DNA from: Spirosoma endbachense
Lineage (GTDB): Bacteria; Bacteroidota; Bacteroidia; Cytophagales; Spirosomataceae
Length of the DNA stretch: 64,000 nucleotides
Direction of reading: 5' to 3'
NCBI RefSeq assembly: GCF_010233585.1
Contig: NZ_CP045997.1
Coordinates: 9,350,114 to 9,414,113 of the forward strand
In this document: positions 56,016 through 64,000 of the stretch, in pieces
Position numbering within the stretch: the first letter of the stretch is position 1
Layout: each line of letters starts with the position of its first letter
Program-made: the position numbers and the translations under genes
Notes under the pieces: model-generated
The model's database searches: none
What the model saw: the letters and a program-made list of their open reading frames with translations, nothing else
Told to the model about the DNA's origin: nothing

Positions 56016-56141
56016 CGAGTACTAAATAGGAATCAGGCTCAAACGAGAATGCAGCTACTGGCTCAATGGCAATAACATGAGCCTCTTTGGTTCTACCTCG
56101 CTTCAGCAACGATGCCCTTACTATCGCCATTATCTATGGTT

Positions 56142-56174
56142 TTCATAAAAAAGTCACTGATTTTAGTATAACAT
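56142..56174 (+). promoter_or_regulatory. 33-bp Mo-locus element, copy A
   Basis: The sequence is TTCATAAAAAA, six variable bases, then GATTTTAGTATAACAT. It lies 216 bases upstream of the molybdenum-hydroxylase operon start, inside a 374-base gap with no other gene. Ungapped matches recur at 61384-61416 and 63948-63980. It could be a promoter or an activator site for the operon. Confidence 0.55.
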
Positions 56175-56389
56175 ACTACCTAACAAGGGACGAACTTTGT
56201 AGAATCTATGTCCTGAAGAAATACCATGGCAGTCACCGACAAGGATCAGCCTATCACTTTAGCGACAAACCTAAAATAGAGAATTTCCAAAGCAAACAAC
56301 ACTAGTCTAGGTACAATCTTGACGGAAGCACTACGCGAAGGATTAGTTTGAAGAGTGGATATTGATTAACCCCGTAAAACGGCAATACG

Positions 56390-57028
56390 ATGGAAGAGTC
56401 AAATGAGTCGACGATGAGTCGGCGTGAAATGATTGTTGGGACGACCGCTGCTATTGCCGCTATTACCATGGCGAATGTGACAGGTATGCAGGCCGCTCCC
56501 CATACCGTTCCACTTTCTCTGGCAAAGGTCTCCTTTACGGTAAATGGGCAACCCCAAAACCTGGAAATGGATACCCGAACTACCTTGCTCGATACGCTCC
56601 GGGAACACCTCCACTTTACAGGCACCAAAAAAGGCTGCGACCACGGGCAGTGTGGCGCATGTACGGTGCTGGTTAACAATCAGCGGATCAATTCCTGCCT
56701 ATCACTGGCCCTGCAGCATCAAGGCGATACTATTACCACTATCGAGGGACTAGGAACGCCGGAGCGTCTCCATCCTATGCAGGCAGCCTTTATCAAGTAC
56801 GATGGCTACCAGTGCGGCTACTGCACACCGGGGCAGATTTGCTCGGCCGTCGCAGTGCTCAACGAGATCAAAGCCGGAATCCCCAGCCACGTCAGTGCCA
56901 GTTTGCTGGAGAAACCAAAGGCCACCTCTACGGAACTGCGCGAACGGATGAGCGGCAACATCTGCCGATGCGGGGCCTACTCCAATATTGCCGAAGCGAT
57001 GAGCGAAGTGGCCCAGAAACAAGCCTAA
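56390..57028 (+). CDS. Periplasmic Mo-hydroxylase small subunit, two [2Fe-2S] clusters (PaoA/YagT type)
   Basis: The 212-residue protein has a Tat signal ([20 protein letters not shown]), a plant-ferredoxin-like cluster with Cys83, Cys88, Cys91 and Cys103 ([18 protein letters not shown]), and a helical cluster with CGYC (142, 145) and CRC (192, 194). It passes electrons from the molybdopterin subunit to the FAD subunit. The Tat signal on this subunit alone would carry the assembled complex to the periplasm. The next gene begins 13 bases later. Confidence 0.95.
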   Translation: MEESNESTMSRREMIVGTTAAIAAITMANVTGMQAAPHTVPLSLAKVSFTVNGQPQNLEMDTRTTLLDTLREHLHFTGTKKGCDHGQCGACTVLVNNQRINSCLSLALQHQGDTITTIEGLGTPERLHPMQAAFIKYDGYQCGYCTPGQICSAVAVLNEIKAGIPSHVSASLLEKPKATSTELRERMSGNICRCGAYSNIAEAMSEVAQKQA

Positions 57029-57041
57029 ATCATTAAGGCCC

Positions 57042-57992
57042 ATGAAAACATTCACGTACGAGCGGGTGAGCACACCCGCCGAAGCTGCGGCTGCTGCGGC
57101 CCGAACGCCGGGAGCTAAATTCCTGGCCGGGGGCACTAACCTGCTCGATCTGATGAAACTGGAAATCGAAGCGCCACCCCATATCATCGATATTGGCAAA
57201 ATTGGTCTCGACAAGATTGAATCAACGCCAGCCGGTGGACTGCGTATTGGGGCGCTGGTGACCAACACCGATCTGGCGGCTCATCCCATCGTGCGTCGGG
57301 ATTATGGGCTTTTGTCCAGGGCTTTACTGGCGGGGGCGTCGGGGCAGTTACGCAACAAAGCCACCACGGCCGGTAATCTCTTGCAGCGTACTCGCTGCCC
57401 ATATTTTTACGACACCAACCAGCTTTGCAACAAGCGCGTGCCCGGCAGCGGCTGTGCGGCCATTGCTGGCTTTAGTCGGCAACTGGCCATCATTGGCACT
57501 AGTACTTCATGCATCGCTACCTATCCGGGCGACATGGCGGTGGCCATGCGTGCCCTCGACGCAATGGTAGAAACGGTAAAGGCCAACGGTGCCAAACGCA
57601 CCCTTTCGCTGGACCAGTTTTACCGCCTGCCGGGTCAAACCCCGCAATTGGAAACAACGCTGGAGAAAAACGAACTGATTACCAGTGTCGTCCTGCCGCC
57701 ACCGGTGGGTGGGGTACATATCTACCATAAAGTGCGTGACCGTAGCTCCTACGCCTTTGCCCTGGTCTCGGTGGGGGCTATTCTCAAGAAAGATGGTACC
57801 GGCCAGGTGGCCGTTGGCGGGATAGCGCCCCGACCCTGGCGGATTGAGACGGCTGAACCGCTGCTGCCATCAGGGGCAAAGGCGTTTACCGCCCAACTGT
57901 TAAAAGGTGCCCGACCTACCAACGAAAACGAGTATAAGCTAGCCCTGGTCGAACGAACCTTAGCGGCCGTTTTAAACGAAGCCAAACACTGA
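57042..57992 (+). CDS. Mo-hydroxylase FAD-binding subunit with [4Fe-4S] insert (PaoB/YagS type)
   Basis: The 316-residue protein has the FAD-binding [18 protein letters not shown] (PCMH-type fold) and [17 protein letters not shown] cysteine-rich insert with Cys119, Cys129, Cys138 and Cys157 matches the extra [4Fe-4S] cluster known in the PaoB branch. No signal peptide is present; it is presumably exported with the small subunit. Its stop is separated from the large-subunit gene by one base. Confidence 0.95.
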   Translation: MKTFTYERVSTPAEAAAAAARTPGAKFLAGGTNLLDLMKLEIEAPPHIIDIGKIGLDKIESTPAGGLRIGALVTNTDLAAHPIVRRDYGLLSRALLAGASGQLRNKATTAGNLLQRTRCPYFYDTNQLCNKRVPGSGCAAIAGFSRQLAIIGTSTSCIATYPGDMAVAMRALDAMVETVKANGAKRTLSLDQFYRLPGQTPQLETTLEKNELITSVVLPPPVGGVHIYHKVRDRSSYAFALVSVGAILKKDGTGQVAVGGIAPRPWRIETAEPLLPSGAKAFTAQLLKGARPTNENEYKLALVERTLAAVLNEAKH

Positions 57993-57993
57993 C

Positions 57994-60204
57994 ATGAAAT
58001 TTGAAACGCCTGCCGGAATCAATCCCATCGATCAGCTCAAGGTCATTGGCAAACCAACCGACCGCATCGAAGGCCCGTTGAAAACAACGGGAACGGCCAG
58101 ATATGCCTACGAGCGTAACGACACTGTTTCCAATCCTGCTTATGGGTACGTCGTGGGCGCGGGCATTGCCAAAGGACGTATTAAGGCCATCGATCAGACA
58201 AAAGCCAAGGCGGCACCCGGTGTGCTGGCGATCGTGACGGCCGAGAGCGCCGGGCCACTCAAGACAGGAAAATTCTACGTTGACCGGCTGCTGGCCGGGC
58301 CGGATATCGACCATTACCACCAGGCCATCGCGGTGGTGGTGGCCGAGACCTTTGAGCAGGCACGCGCAGCAGCCTCGCTGCTGATAGTAAGCTACACCAA
58401 AACCAAAGGAGCCTACGATCTGGCAGCCGCCAAAGACTCAGGGGCCCTCCTCGACCGCCATCAGTGGGGCCCCCTCTCCAAAACGAACGTCGGCGATTTC
58501 GATGGGGCGTTTGCATCAGCCCCGGTCAAACTGGACGAAACCTACACCACCCCCGACCAGACTCACGCGATGATGGAACCTCACGCGACCATTGCCCAAT
58601 GGGACGGGGATAAACTCACGTGTTGGTGCTGCATCCAACAACTCAACTGGGGGGCGCGCGACGTGGCTACCATTCTGGGTATCCCTACCGAGAACATTCG
58701 GCTGATCGCGACCTATATTGGCGGGGGTTTTGGCGGTAAGGGCACCGCCCTGTCCGACATCATTGCCGCTTCGCTAGCGGCCCGGGCTGCGGGTCGACCA
58801 GTGAAAGTAGCCCTGCCCCGACCGCTGATCGCCAATAATACGATCCATCGCCCGGCGACCATTCAACGCATTCGAATTGGCGCTACGGCCGACGGAACCA
58901 TCACCGCCATTGGGCACGAAAGCTGGTCGGGGAATCTGTCCGGCGGGGGTGCCGAATCGGCCACCGCACCGACCCAGCTGATGTACGCAGGAGCCAACCG
59001 ATTTATGCAAATGCGGCTGGCGGTGCTCGATCTGGCTGAAGGAAGTGCCATGCGGGCACCGGGAGAAGCCACCGGCATGATGGCCCTGGAAATTGCCATG
59101 GACGAAATGGCCGAAAAACTAAGCATGGACCCGGTGGCCTTTCGCATCAAAAACGACAGCCAGGTTGATCCCGAAAGACCCAATCGTAAATTTTCAACCC
59201 GAAAACTGGTCGAGTGCCTGCAAACCGGAGCCGGACAATTTGGCTGGACCAAGCGGCAGACCAAACCCGGCACCGTCCGGGAGGGCCAATGGCTGATCGG
59301 GTTGGGTGTTGCGTCGGCCATCCGGGGAGCACCCATCATGAGATCGGCGGCCCGCGTGCGGCTGAGCCGGGAGGGCATCGTTACGGTCGAAACAGACATG
59401 ACCGATATTGGAACCGGTAGTTATACCATTGTTGGGCAAACGGCGGCCGAGATGATGGGAGTCGGCCTGGATAAAGTAATTGTCAAACTGGGCGACTCTT
59501 CGTTTCCCACCTCGCCGGGCTCCGCCGGACAGTGGGGTGCGGCTTCCGTCACGTCGGGTGTCTACGCAGCCTGCGTCAAACTGCGCGAAGCCGTAGCAAA
59601 GGCACTGGGTGTTAGCGTTGACGAAGCCGAGTTCGTAGGTGGGCAGGTGCGAGCGGGCAATCGTAGCTATCCGTTAAGCGACGCAGCCAAAGCCGCCGAA
59701 CTGGTTGCTCAAGATGAAATGACCTACGGCACCCTTTCCCGGGAGTACGCGCAGGAAAGTTTCGGGGCTCATTTTGTGGAAGTGGGCGTAAACAGCTACA
59801 CAGGGGAAATTCGGGTCCGGCGGATGCTGGCGGTTTGTCATGCCGGACGCATTCTGAATCCCAAAGCCGCCCGTAGTCAGGTCATCGGGGCCATGACAAT
59901 GGGCGTGGGCGCGGCATTGATGGAAGAACTGGTGGTCGACAAGCAGGTGGGTTTCTTTGTCAACCACGACCTGGCGGGCTACGAAGTGCCCGTTCATGCT
60001 GACATTCCACATCAGGATGTCATTTTGCTCGAAGACCTTGACCCAACCATGTCGCCCATGAAGGCCAAAGGCATCGGTGAACTAGGTATCGTTGGGGTAG
60101 CGGCTGCGGTCGCCAATGCCGTTTATAATGCGACAGGCATACGGGTTCGTGATTACCCCATTACGCTCGATAAGCTGATCGGTAAACTAAGCTTAATTAG
60201 CTAA
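57994..60204 (+). CDS. Mo-hydroxylase molybdopterin-cytosine-dinucleotide subunit (PaoC/YagR type)
   Basis: The 736-residue catalytic subunit has the YIGGGFGGKGTALSDI cofactor motif, AMRAPGEATGMMALEIAMDE, and the catalytic glutamate in MKAKGIGELGIVGVAAAVANA (about Glu696). It fits the aldehyde-oxidising PaoC branch rather than xanthine dehydrogenase. Aromatic or sugar-derived aldehydes are likely substrates, but specificity is unproven. Assembly needs an XdhC-type chaperone, which is encoded at 61699. Confidence 0.95.
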   Translation: MKFETPAGINPIDQLKVIGKPTDRIEGPLKTTGTARYAYERNDTVSNPAYGYVVGAGIAKGRIKAIDQTKAKAAPGVLAIVTAESAGPLKTGKFYVDRLLAGPDIDHYHQAIAVVVAETFEQARAAASLLIVSYTKTKGAYDLAAAKDSGALLDRHQWGPLSKTNVGDFDGAFASAPVKLDETYTTPDQTHAMMEPHATIAQWDGDKLTCWCCIQQLNWGARDVATILGIPTENIRLIATYIGGGFGGKGTALSDIIAASLAARAAGRPVKVALPRPLIANNTIHRPATIQRIRIGATADGTITAIGHESWSGNLSGGGAESATAPTQLMYAGANRFMQMRLAVLDLAEGSAMRAPGEATGMMALEIAMDEMAEKLSMDPVAFRIKNDSQVDPERPNRKFSTRKLVECLQTGAGQFGWTKRQTKPGTVREGQWLIGLGVASAIRGAPIMRSAARVRLSREGIVTVETDMTDIGTGSYTIVGQTAAEMMGVGLDKVIVKLGDSSFPTSPGSAGQWGAASVTSGVYAACVKLREAVAKALGVSVDEAEFVGGQVRAGNRSYPLSDAAKAAELVAQDEMTYGTLSREYAQESFGAHFVEVGVNSYTGEIRVRRMLAVCHAGRILNPKAARSQVIGAMTMGVGAALMEELVVDKQVGFFVNHDLAGYEVPVHADIPHQDVILLEDLDPTMSPMKAKGIGELGIVGVAAAVANAVYNATGIRVRDYPITLDKLIGKLSLIS

Positions 60205-60277
60205 TAATGAATACACAGTCGTTTGCTGTCCTGAAGTAATTGATTTAGAGATGTCGTAAACGAGTCACTTGGCTGAC

Positions 60278-61225
60278 TCAATCCTCATAAGCTGGCGAGA
60301 TCGGGGAGTGTCGGAATTCATTGGGCGTAATCCCCACGTATTTCTTGAAAAACTGGCTAAAATTTGGCTGATCGGCAAAGCCGATAATCTGACTGATCTG
60401 CTGCAAGCTCCAATCGGTCTGAATCAGCAGTGCTTTACTTTCTTCGACTAAGCGATTTTTGATCAGCGTACTGATGGGTTGCCCGGTGTGCTTTTTTACT
60501 AACCCGTTTAAGTAACTAGGGTTGAGGTTCAGTTTCTGGGCGTACTCCTGCGCCGTTCGTATCCGGATGGGTTTGTCCAGGTTGGCAAGGTTAGTTTCCG
60601 ATTCCAGCAACTCAAAGAAATTATACACATGTCGGTAGTCGCCTGTAATCTCGCCCGTTGGGGCGTAGTTGGTTCCTTTAAGACTTTCCACCAGAACGAG
60701 CTGAACATAAGCTTGCATGGCTTCTTCGGCCAGTTCCCCCCCCGATGCCGCTTCGGCCTTCATCTGAGTGAGCAGCTGATGAATCATCCGGGTCGATTCT
60801 ACTGAAAGGCGCAATATCTTTTTTTCGGTAAAGAATCGGTATCGGTCAATGACCAGTTTCAGGGAGGGATGCTGATCCAGATACCGCTTTTTGAACATGC
60901 AAAAGATACCTCCGCCTACTGTTTCGGGGGCATTACGCCAGCACACAATTTCATTGGGGTGTAGAAACAGAATGGTTCGTTCGTCAATGTAATAATTATC
61001 CTTCCCCATGGTTTGGCAACCCGTGCCGCTGGTCATGAGCATGATCTTGTAGAAATCCCGACGATTGGGTGATAGGTAGTTGTCACAACCGCTTTTTTCC
61101 CGATCAACGATCTTGATATTCCAGTCCTCGTAGTACAGTCGGCTTACTGGTGTGTTGCCGGGTGGTAGCTCTGATGGACTATCATAGACCATCGTAATGG
61201 GCTGGCTTTCACGTCGCATTTTCAT
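60278..61225 (-). CDS. AraC-family regulator beside the Mo-hydroxylase operon
   Basis: The 315-residue protein has a cupin-like N-terminus (YKIMLMTSGTGCQTMGKDNYYIDERTILFLHPNEIVCW) and a C-terminal AraC double helix-turn-helix (RTAQEYAQKLNLNPSYLNGLVKKHTGQPISTLI; SLQQISQIIGFADQPNFSQFFKKYVGITPNEF). It is convergent with the Mo-hydroxylase operon and divergent from XdhC. Copy B of the 33-bp element lies between it and XdhC. It is the natural candidate to act at that element. Confidence 0.93.
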   Translation of the reverse strand: MKMRRESQPITMVYDSPSELPPGNTPVSRLYYEDWNIKIVDREKSGCDNYLSPNRRDFYKIMLMTSGTGCQTMGKDNYYIDERTILFLHPNEIVCWRNAPETVGGGIFCMFKKRYLDQHPSLKLVIDRYRFFTEKKILRLSVESTRMIHQLLTQMKAEAASGGELAEEAMQAYVQLVLVESLKGTNYAPTGEITGDYRHVYNFFELLESETNLANLDKPIRIRTAQEYAQKLNLNPSYLNGLVKKHTGQPISTLIKNRLVEESKALLIQTDWSLQQISQIIGFADQPNFSQFFKKYVGITPNEFRHSPISPAYED

Positions 61226-61383
61226 ACTTGCAATTTATAAGTAACAAACTAGATTAATCTAGTTTAATCAATACTATAAATAAAAACGGATCACTCTAGT
61301 CTGATTATCAGCTATTAACGGTAACATCTTAAATTTATTGCGAAAGAATTACTCAATTTGACTTTTTTGCCAGAGATGCGTTT

Positions 61384-61416
61384 TTCATAAAAAATGATTC
61401 GATTTTACTATAAAGT
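61384..61416 (+). promoter_or_regulatory. 33-bp Mo-locus element, copy B
   Basis: TTCATAAAAAA, six bases, then GATTTTACTATAAAGT. It lies between the divergent AraC and XdhC starts, 283 bases before the latter. The similarity to copy C starts earlier, at AGAGATGCG (61372-61380), and continues past the element to a shared ATTTC.GGTTA-like end near 61436. The rest of this 473-base gap holds only the dyad at 61507. Confidence 0.6.
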
Positions 61417-61506
61417 GTCTGATCAATTTCAGGTTATTTTGCGAGGGTATATAGTCTATCTTTAATTGTATTTATTAACACGCTTTACTGCTTAAAGTCG
61501 GTAAAC

Positions 61507-61537
61507 CGCCAGTAAATGGGTCACCCATTAGCTGGCG
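61507..61537. promoter_or_regulatory. Imperfect 15-bp dyad in the xdhC leader
   Basis: The arms CGCCAGTAAATGGGT and ACCCATTAGCTGGCG pair at 13 of 15 positions around a central C. The inner AATGGGT/ACCCATT is perfect, and further partial pairing (GTAAA/TTTAC) lies outside. It is 162 bases before the xdhC ATG. It could be an operator for a dimeric protein or a leader hairpin. Confidence 0.45.
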
Positions 61538-61698
61538 TCTTTACGGTTGAGGTCTTGATGATTTAATTGGGCGAGCTAAACCGTTTAGGCTATACGTCAT
61601 TTCTCAGCCAGAAACGGTAATGATCCCTTGAAAAATGCTGGTTTTGCGCGTTGGGCTAGCCCTTTCTTAACACAAGCTCATTGGCAACACGATTGACC

Positions 61699-62832
61699 AT
61701 GAAAGAGATTAAAGGGATACTCCATATCTACGACCAGATTGACTTGTCCCGGCGAAAGCTGGCACTGGCGACCGTTGTGTATGTAGAAGGGTCAGCATAT
61801 CGCCGACCCGGAGCAAGGATGCTTATTAGCGACGATGGCCGCTGGGAAGGGGCTATTAGTGGCGGTTGCCTGGAAGGCGATGCGCTCCGTAAAGCGCGGC
61901 AAGTTATACTCGAAGGGCAATCCATGGTGGTTCGTTACGACACGATGGATGATGATGCGAATAGTTTAGGGATTGGGCTCGGTTGCAATGGCATTATTGA
62001 TGTGTTTATCGAACCCATTAATCCTACGGATAAGACTAACCCCATTGCGCTTTTACGAGACTTTGTCCAACGGCGGAATCAGCGTGTTATCGCTACGGTA
62101 TACCGAAGTGATTCGGCCACAAGACTATCGGCTGGAACCCGTTTTGTGTGCACTGGTAATTTAGTTGACAGTATACCGAGCTGGCTTCAACCGGATATGG
62201 AATCTGTTATGGACCTAGGCAAACCAATGACGACGACGTACCTTCTGGAGGGTGGTTTAGTAGACGTATTTATTGAGCGGATTGATCCAGGGATTGAACT
62301 GGTCATTTTTGGGGCGGGCTATGATACGATTCCGCTCACGCGCTTGGCCACCGAAATTGGCTGGCAGGTTACCATTACTGAAGACTGCATTGCGCACCTG
62401 TCGCCAAAGCGGTTTCCCGAGGCCACCTGTGTTCTCTATGCAGATGCTCAGATGGTAACCCAGAAAATTTACATCACCGACCGAACGGCCGCTGTTTTAA
62501 TGTCCCATAATTACACGTATGATCAGGCAGTACTGACCAACTTGTTAGCTACCGATGTACCCTATGTCGGTGTTTTAGGGCCACGTAAACGGTATGAAAA
62601 AATGCAAACTGAATGGCGTAAAGCGGGCAATCATTTTTCACCGCAGGACTTGAATCGGGTCCATTCGCCGATAGGCTTAGACCTTGGGGCGGAAACCCCG
62701 GATGAAATTGCGCTATCTATTCTGGCTGAAATTAAAGCTTTTTTTAGCCAGCGGACAGGCGGTTTTCTTAGAGAGAAAGTAGGCCCTATCCATGAACGAC
62801 AGTTATCGGTAGCGTTGGAGACTTTAATTTAA
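61699..62832 (+). CDS. xdhC: XdhC-family molybdenum-cofactor chaperone
   Basis: The 377-residue protein has the N-terminal XdhC/CoxI domain (ATVVYVEGSAYRRPGARMLIS; GAISGGCLEGDALRKARQVI; DSLGIGLGCNGIIDVFIEPI-like segment) and a C-terminal Rossmann domain (LVIFGAGYDTIPLTRLATEIGW; AAVLMSHNYTYDQAVL; YVGVLGPRKRYEKM; SPIGLDLGAETPDEIALSILAEI). XdhC proteins bind and sulfurate the molybdenum cofactor and insert it into Mo-hydroxylases. The target is almost certainly the enzyme at 56390-60204. ATG 61699 was chosen over a TTG six codons upstream. Confidence 0.93.
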   Translation: MKEIKGILHIYDQIDLSRRKLALATVVYVEGSAYRRPGARMLISDDGRWEGAISGGCLEGDALRKARQVILEGQSMVVRYDTMDDDANSLGIGLGCNGIIDVFIEPINPTDKTNPIALLRDFVQRRNQRVIATVYRSDSATRLSAGTRFVCTGNLVDSIPSWLQPDMESVMDLGKPMTTTYLLEGGLVDVFIERIDPGIELVIFGAGYDTIPLTRLATEIGWQVTITEDCIAHLSPKRFPEATCVLYADAQMVTQKIYITDRTAAVLMSHNYTYDQAVLTNLLATDVPYVGVLGPRKRYEKMQTEWRKAGNHFSPQDLNRVHSPIGLDLGAETPDEIALSILAEIKAFFSQRTGGFLREKVGPIHERQLSVALETLI

Positions 62833-62977
62833 CCGGCCTAATTTATGGCAGCGGTGCACCTATAAGCGAAGCGGTTATGTATTGTGCGAAAGGAAATAGC
62901 AACGTGCATCGCATTGTCTGAGTAAGCCTGCGCAACAGAATTGAAAATGAATAACCAGTTCACTCGTACACATAGTC

Positions 62978-63124
62978 ACTGCACCGGTGATCGAAAACAA
63001 TCGGGTGATTGGTGAAGAACGATTGTTGGCGGGTGAGGGGCAGCGTTTCCGGGATGTCACCCAAGGTATGGATGGCGAGTTATATACCCTAACAGATCAG
63101 GGAAGGTTGTATCGGATCGATTGA
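62978..63124 (+). pseudogene. C-terminal remnant of a PQQ sugar dehydrogenase
   Basis: An open stretch without its own start reads APVIENNRVIGEERLLAGEG, then QRFRDVTQGMDGELYTLTDQ and GRLYRID followed by TGA. This is the closing blade of soluble glucose/sorbosone dehydrogenases. A TGA lies shortly upstream in frame and the remaining 350-400 residues are missing. It fills part of the 359-base gap after xdhC. Confidence 0.7.
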
Positions 63125-63191
63125 CGATAAGGGTTCAATGACCATAATCTAATTACCAAAACGTACAGATACATCATACCTAACGATACGT

Positions 63192-63545
63192 ATGAATGGC
63201 CATTTCTTAACTAAAGTCAGACTCTATGCTTGGTATCCAGCGAGCGCAAAACCACCCCAATTAAGTCTGGAAGAAGAAATGAGTTACCAACTCATTCTAA
63301 ATATTGCTCTAGTTGGCGTAGTAGCTGGTTTTTATGACCATAAACAAAACAAGTTTTGCAAAAATTGCGAACGTTATTTCGGCTTGCCCGGTAAACGGTT
63401 TGACCAATACAATAACATTGACGCCATCAATAAAAACCTGGCATGGACTTATGAACCAGTCAATAAGGTTTTGGCCTGGATGCTCATACCGCTCCCCGTC
63501 TTATCAAGCCTTTATCAAGCTCAACCTGAAGCTGGCCTTAATTAA
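63192..63545 (+). CDS. Hypothetical small protein
   Basis: The 117-residue frame contains one hydrophobic stretch (LILNIALVGVVAGF), a CKNCERYFGLPGKRF segment with a CxxC pair, and a second hydrophobic part (VLAWMLIPLPVLSSLY). Codon use looks coding-like, but I recognise no family. An internal start at 63270 (MSYQLILN) is possible. An overlapping frame starting at 63334 looks less likely. It could also be chance. Confidence 0.35.
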   Translation: MNGHFLTKVRLYAWYPASAKPPQLSLEEEMSYQLILNIALVGVVAGFYDHKQNKFCKNCERYFGLPGKRFDQYNNIDAINKNLAWTYEPVNKVLAWMLIPLPVLSSLYQAQPEAGLN

Positions 63546-64000
63546 CAACCAATTTTCATTCAAGAATCATACGGTTTATGGCCATACCCCTCCTAAGCAG
63601 ACGTCAAACCAATCGATCAGGTACACACGAATAATTTCTTTGTTAATCGTGCGTATGTCCTTGTACAAAAGTCAGTTTAGGGGTGTAATGTCCAGGGGTT
63701 AATATGGACGGCATATTGTAGACTTTCGTGAGGGGTTAGGATTTACCAGTTCTCCATGGTTGGACGGCTAGTGCAATCGTATTTTCATAAGTGTAGGGGT
63801 ACTTTTCAGCCTACAATGAACATCTTTCTACTCAATAGCCATTCCTGATGTATGCTTAAACCCTTAGTAGATACGCTTTAACAGCCAGAATAACCCTATA
63901 CTGCAAAATAATCCGTCCCTGTATCTATCCTGACAAGAGATGCGATATTCATAAAAAAGGCTGTGGTTTTGCTATAAAGTAGCCAATGTCTTTCGGGTAA
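63546..64000. other. 455-bp right-end gap
   Basis: No convincing gene is seen. Copy C of the 33-bp element is near the right edge, so a regulated gene probably begins just outside the window. Confidence 0.5.
63948..63980 (+). promoter_or_regulatory. 33-bp Mo-locus element, copy C
   Basis: TTCATAAAAAA, six bases, then GGTTTTGCTATAAAGT. Like copy B it is preceded by AGAGATGCG at the same distance (63936-63944) and followed by a similar CTTTCGGGTAA, so B and C match without gaps over about 65 bases. It should stand upstream of a gene beyond the right edge. Confidence 0.6.

Noticed and set aside
58863..59399. 178-codon minus frame in the molybdopterin subunit gene
   Set aside because: It has a low-complexity, Ala/Pro/Ser/Arg-rich shadow composition, opposite a well-conserved catalytic subunit.
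63334..63702. Second small + frame overlapping the hypothetical protein at 63192
   Set aside because: Its codon pattern looks less coding than that of the overlapping frame, and no homology is seen.
1..64000. tRNA, rRNA, CRISPR arrays, intact insertion sequences
   Set aside because: I looked for cloverleaf patterns, regularly spaced repeats and transposase motifs and found none that could be supported by reading.

Overview
The window looks like chromosome from a Bacteroidota member of the Cytophagales, most like Spirosoma or a close relative. The signs are SusC/SusD pairs, a T9SS-type C-terminal sorting domain, many twin-arginine sugar oxidoreductases, Bacteroidota-type ECF sigma factors and weak Shine-Dalgarno sequences. 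The genus is an inference from gene families only. I saw no rRNA, tRNA, CRISPR array or intact insertion sequence.

Region 1 (1-14.3 kb, all +): the tail of a SusC/SusD pair, an orphan sugar-ketoisomerase-like cupin, a 1230-residue secreted beta-helix/CBM3/T9SS protein, then a sugar module (nucleoside-hydrolase-like protein, DUF1080 3-keto-glycoside hydrolase, Tat-type Gfo/Idh oxidoreductase), a clan GH-A glycosidase, a decayed ECF sigma gene and a six-hairpin glycosidase. Region 2 (14.7-35.0 kb, all -) is a 20-kb polysaccharide-utilisation block. In transcription order it holds DUF1080, Gfo/Idh, two isomerase-like TIM barrels, a PhyH dioxygenase, an MFS uronate-type transporter, SusC, SusD, a GH5, an ECF sigma factor, a GH97 remnant, a cytochrome c-PQQ sugar dehydrogenase, a third isomerase, a heparinase II/III lyase and a GH28-like hydrolase. 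The lyase, GH28, ExuT-like transporter and nearby KduD and IclR remnants point to an acidic, uronate-containing plant polysaccharide. A divergent AraC gene follows at 35.2 kb.

Region 3 (36-46 kb) is eroded. It has a frameshifted IclR gene, two SDR genes lacking their 5' halves and joined head to head, and an LRR/DoxX chimera. Among these lie small regulators (HxlR, Crp/Fnr, AraC, an ECF sigma with membrane partner) and stress or housekeeping genes. Region 4 (45.9-50.5 kb) is a TolC-HlyD-ABC-membrane-domain operon facing a TetR gene across a palindromic operator. Region 5 (50.8-56.0 kb) holds LysR, a type-B carboxylesterase and a GH78 rhamnosidase. Region 6 (56-64 kb) is a periplasmic molybdenum hydroxylase (three subunits, Pao/Yag type) with AraC and XdhC.

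The most interesting non-coding signals are a 33-bp element occurring three times around the Mo-enzyme locus, an 84%-identical 90-bp element upstream of both the ECF sigma gene and the first gene of the 20-kb block, and two long palindromes with a shared core. Many gene remnants (ECF sigma, GH97, IclR, KduD, SDR, LRR/DoxX, PQQ dehydrogenase tail) show that this accessory DNA has been repeatedly rearranged.
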